From a virus: a stretch of 21,463 bases of DNA. The stretch's first letter is position 1. Each line of letters opens with the position of its first letter. The stretch lies in the IMG/VR virus record IMGVR_UViG_3300046812_000341, positions 1-21,463 of that record. One strand, 5' to 3'. The notes under the pieces are model-generated. The model saw only the letters and a list, made by a program, of their open reading frames with translations, was not told the DNA's origin and did not search any database. Below are positions 19,882 through 21,463 of the stretch, piece after piece. Both the position numbers and the translations under genes were made by a program.

Positions 19882-20313
19882 ATGTCTGTTCATCTCATGA
19901 AGATGAGCGACAAGGCGATTGGCAGGCGCATCAAGTCGGCACGGACATCCGCCGGGCTAGGACAGGCGGAGATGGGCCGAAGGATGGGGGTTTCCAACAC
20001 CACCGCGTGGCGATGGGAAAGCGGAAAGACATCCGTCCCGCTGCCGAAGTTGCGGAAAATAGCGGAGCTCCTCAAGGTCGGGATGGAGCAGCTTTTGCCT
20101 CCGGTCCGGCTTGTGGATGCCGAAGCGGATACAGCGCCCGCAGACCCTGAGGAGCACGTTCATATCGCGCAGCTGGCGCTCGCGGTCGCTCGCGAGCCAA
20201 GCAACGCCGCAGCGGTCAAGAGGTTCGACGATGCGGTGATGCGCCGAGCGCGCCGGCTACTGGCCGCGAAGATGCGTCACAGCGACAAAGACGACGACGA
20301 CGCCGGCGTCTAG
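19882..20313 (+). CDS. CI-like XRE-family HTH repressor
   Basis: 143 aa from ATG 19882, chosen because AAGAGG sits 5 nt upstream; in-frame ATGs at 19846 and 19852 add a few residues and overlap the operator. MSVHLMKMSDKAIGRRIKSA opens the protein, then RTSAGLGQAEMGRRMGVSNT and TAWRWESGKTSVPLPKLRKI form the XRE domain with recognition helix NTTAWRWE. The remaining 70 residues are helical and acidic with a basic end (RRARRLLAAKM, DKDDDDAGV); no LexA/CI-type peptidase motif is seen. It is the longer of the two divergent regulators and probably the lysogeny repressor. It ends sharing CTAG with the convergent gene. Confidence 0.78.
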   Translation: MSVHLMKMSDKAIGRRIKSARTSAGLGQAEMGRRMGVSNTTAWRWESGKTSVPLPKLRKIAELLKVGMEQLLPPVRLVDAEADTAPADPEEHVHIAQLALAVAREPSNAAAVKRFDDAVMRRARRLLAAKMRHSDKDDDDAGV

Positions 20314-20507
20314 CGCACGCACTCAAACTCCCAGCGGCAGTTTCGGCCGCTGTAGTCGCATACGCACGTCGGCCTCATCGCTCGACAGCCGATCGGTGGA
20401 ATCGGCGGCAGCGGAGCGAGGCCGCAGCCGTTGGCGGCGGCGGCTGGCTCGGTTGGTGTTAGCCACAGGCAACCGATCGTCATCAGCAAGAACAGGCAGT
20501 GTTTCAT
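20310..20507 (-). CDS. Secreted Cys-rich small protein (CGLxPLPPIPPxGC type)
   Basis: 65 aa with a signal peptide (MKHCLFLLMTIGCLWLTPTE, cleavage probably after PAAAA). The mature part is NGCGLAPLPPIPPIGCRAM, then PTCVCDYSGRNCRWEFECV: six or more Cys with a Pro-rich centre, of a type I recall from small phage-encoded exported proteins. The start has GAGGGG 7 nt upstream. Its TAG shares the palindromic CTAG with the convergent repressor stop. It overlaps the C-terminal part of the next minus-strand frame by 185 nt. Function unknown. Confidence 0.72.
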   Translation of the reverse strand: MKHCLFLLMTIGCLWLTPTEPAAAANGCGLAPLPPIPPIGCRAMRPTCVCDYSGRNCRWEFECVR

Positions 20508-20832
20508 CGTCGGGCCCCTCGGGTGAGATGGATGGCCGCACGATATGCAGGCCCCTGCGGTCTCGCCACTTGGCTGTCTGTTCAGCGATCTCTTCTAGCT
20601 GCCTCCATACGGGCTGCTCTGCCTCGTAGATGAGCTTCACCCCATCCAGGTAGGCCGGCCCACATCCGAGTCGCGGAGTCAGGCGTAAACCTGACAGGTA
20701 CGCGTCGGCAAACGGACAACCTGTAACCTCGCTGACTTGTGAGTTCCGCAAAGCCCACCCCTTTTGTGAGGTGGCGAGAAGTACCACGCGGCTACTTGCT
20801 GCCGGAAAGCCACGAATGGGACGCTGTCGCAT
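20323..20832 (-). CDS. Excisionase-like DNA-binding protein (C-terminus uncertain)
   Basis: About 169 aa from ATG 20832, though upstream starts are possible and no good ribosome binding site exists. The segment ALRNSQVSEVTGCPFADAYL followed by SGLRLTPRLGCGPAYLDGVK and LIYEAEQPVWRQLEEIAEQT resembles short HTH/excisionase-like proteins with PRLGxGPxY (inference). The last third is Arg/Ser/Asp-rich and lies under the secreted Cys-rich gene, so the true stop may differ. Codon use is lower in G/C at the third position than its neighbours, suggesting later acquisition. Converges on the CI-like gene. Confidence 0.5.
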   Translation of the reverse strand: MRQRPIRGFPAASSRVVLLATSQKGWALRNSQVSEVTGCPFADAYLSGLRLTPRLGCGPAYLDGVKLIYEAEQPVWRQLEEIAEQTAKWRDRRGLHIVRPSISPEGPDDETLPVLADDDRLPVANTNRASRRRQRLRPRSAAADSTDRLSSDEADVRMRLQRPKLPLGV

Positions 20833-20880
20833 TTTGGTAGCACCTATGCAGCACCTGTAAGCATCGCGCCGATTTTTTTC

Positions 20881-20927
20881 TGCGTATGCATTTGACACGC
20901 GTACGCATCTCATGCATATGGTTGTGC
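20881..20927 (+). promoter_or_regulatory. Promoter and operator region with GTATGCAT-type repeats
   Basis: TTGACA at 20892-20897, a 17-bp spacer, CATATG at 20915-20920. The predicted transcription start near 20927-20928 coincides with the ATG at 20928. Repeats related to the lysogeny operators are interleaved: GTATGCAT 20884-20891, GTACGCAT 20901-20908, ATGCATAT 20912-20919. On the opposite side, AGCACCT occurs twice at 20839-20845 and 20850-20856, 11 bp apart. Confidence 0.62.
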
Positions 20928-21227
20928 ATGGACGGCGCGACAAACGACCTCGAGTTTGACCGGGCGGCAACCCTGAAGCGGCTCGCGTGGTTTGCGGCCA
21001 AGCGCTGGGTCTCGGGGATGGCTGACGACCTCGAGCTGCACGCGCGGTCGTACTCGAGGCGCGTCGACCTCCGGCGCATCCCGAGCGACAGCGCGGCGCA
21101 GCCGGAGTGGCTGTGGTCGCAGTTCTGCGGGCACGCCGACAGCGACGGCATCGGCGAGGACGACATGGATGCGCTGCATCCGCTGTTCGTCGCCGAGGCC
21201 GCGCTGCTCATCTCGTACGGCAACTGA
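20928..21227 (+). CDS. 99-aa phage protein, probably leaderless
   Basis: ATG 20928. The earlier in-frame ATG at 20886 would put the promoter inside the gene. Protein: MDGATNDLEFDRAATLKRLA, then WFAAKRWVSGMADDLELHAR, SYSRRVDLRRIPSDSAAQPE and WLWSQFCGHADSDGIGEDDM, ending DALHPLFVAEAALLISYGN. It is acidic at both ends and basic in the middle; no HTH or membrane segment. No ribosome binding site precedes the ATG, in line with a leaderless transcript. Function unknown; its control by lysogeny-type operators suggests an early or immunity-linked role. Confidence 0.7.
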   Translation: MDGATNDLEFDRAATLKRLAWFAAKRWVSGMADDLELHARSYSRRVDLRRIPSDSAAQPEWLWSQFCGHADSDGIGEDDMDALHPLFVAEAALLISYGN

Positions 21228-21235
21228 CACGCCTA

Positions 21236-21248
21236 CAAACATTGGAGA
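21236..21248 (+). promoter_or_regulatory. Start-associated leader box CAAACATTGGAGA, copy 6
   Basis: Exact match to copy 1, 6 nt before the ATG at 21255 and 9 nt after the stop of the 99-aa gene. Confidence 0.85.
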
Positions 21249-21254
21249 CACGTC

Positions 21255-21463
21255 ATGCGGACACACGAGCAAATGCCACTGAGAGACACGTTCGGGCGCT
21301 CGATCGAGATCGTCGATCGCAGCGAGCACGCGAAGCACTGGTGCCGCGCTGAGCGGCGGCGCATCGAGGCAGAGCGTCAGGCGCTCCGCGAGCAGGTGCA
21401 CGCGCTGAAAGTGCGCGAGCGTGAGGTCGTGCAGCTCGAGGACGAACTCAAGCGCGAAGGGAG
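21255..21463 (+). CDS. Coiled-coil protein (partial, C-terminus off window)
   Basis: Open frame of 69 codons running off the right edge. ATG 21255 sits 6 nt after the leader box. Sequence begins MRTHEQMPLRDTFGRSIEIV, then DRSEHAKHWCRAERRRIEAE and RQALREQVHALKVREREVVQ, LEDELKREG. Most of it is a charged heptad-like helix. No family recognised; size unknown. Confidence 0.68.
   Translation, partial: MRTHEQMPLRDTFGRSIEIVDRSEHAKHWCRAERRRIEAERQALREQVHALKVREREVVQLEDELKREG

Overview
The window reads as part of a temperate tailed-phage genome (prophage or phage contig) from a GC-rich bacterium. Base composition is strongly GC-rich with G/C-ending codons. A host in the Proteobacteria/Myxococcota range is plausible, but nothing in the sequence fixes it. 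No tRNA, rRNA, CRISPR array, integrase or insertion sequence was seen.

Almost everything is transcribed leftward (minus strand), and many junctions are 1- or 4-nt stop/start overlaps (ATGA, GTGA, TTGA or TGATG). Left end (1-10.4 kb), read in transcription order: TTG-started large terminase, four small genes, portal, scaffold, an 80-aa protein, major capsid protein, a perfect 14-bp terminator hairpin, a Gly/Gln/Pro-rich disordered protein, a small protein, and a head-tail connector-like protein cut by the window edge. Order and protein sizes resemble the P22-type head module.

Middle (10.3-13.6 kb): a coupled chain of small genes, several Cys-rich (zinc-ribbon-like), two HTH proteins and two lipoprotein-like proteins. 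A 235-bp intergenic region carries a near-match to the chromosomal ParB site parS. At 13.6 kb is a divergent control point with a good TTGACA-N17-CATATA promoter and a short rightward operon of three microproteins, one with HTH, AT-hook and zinc knuckle. From 14.2 to 16.7 kb lies a nest of 30-124-aa proteins, many with membrane helices.

Right part (16.6-19.3 kb): early replication/recombination genes, namely a RusA-like resolvase, small helpers, and a replication-initiation-like protein whose gene contains iteron-like repeats (candidate origin). At 19.6-20.3 kb two XRE-type HTH genes diverge from a control region with a perfect inverted repeat of CATATGCATC, a lambda-like switch. The same motif recurs in a second control region near 20.9 kb, in front of a rightward gene whose start codon coincides with the predicted transcription start (possibly leaderless).

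The most unusual signal is a 13-bp leader, CAAACATTGGAG(A/G), that includes the ribosome binding site and sits just upstream of five unrelated small genes on both strands, plus a sixth partial copy inside a gene. It resembles in concept the start-associated sequences of some mycobacteriophages, but with a different sequence.
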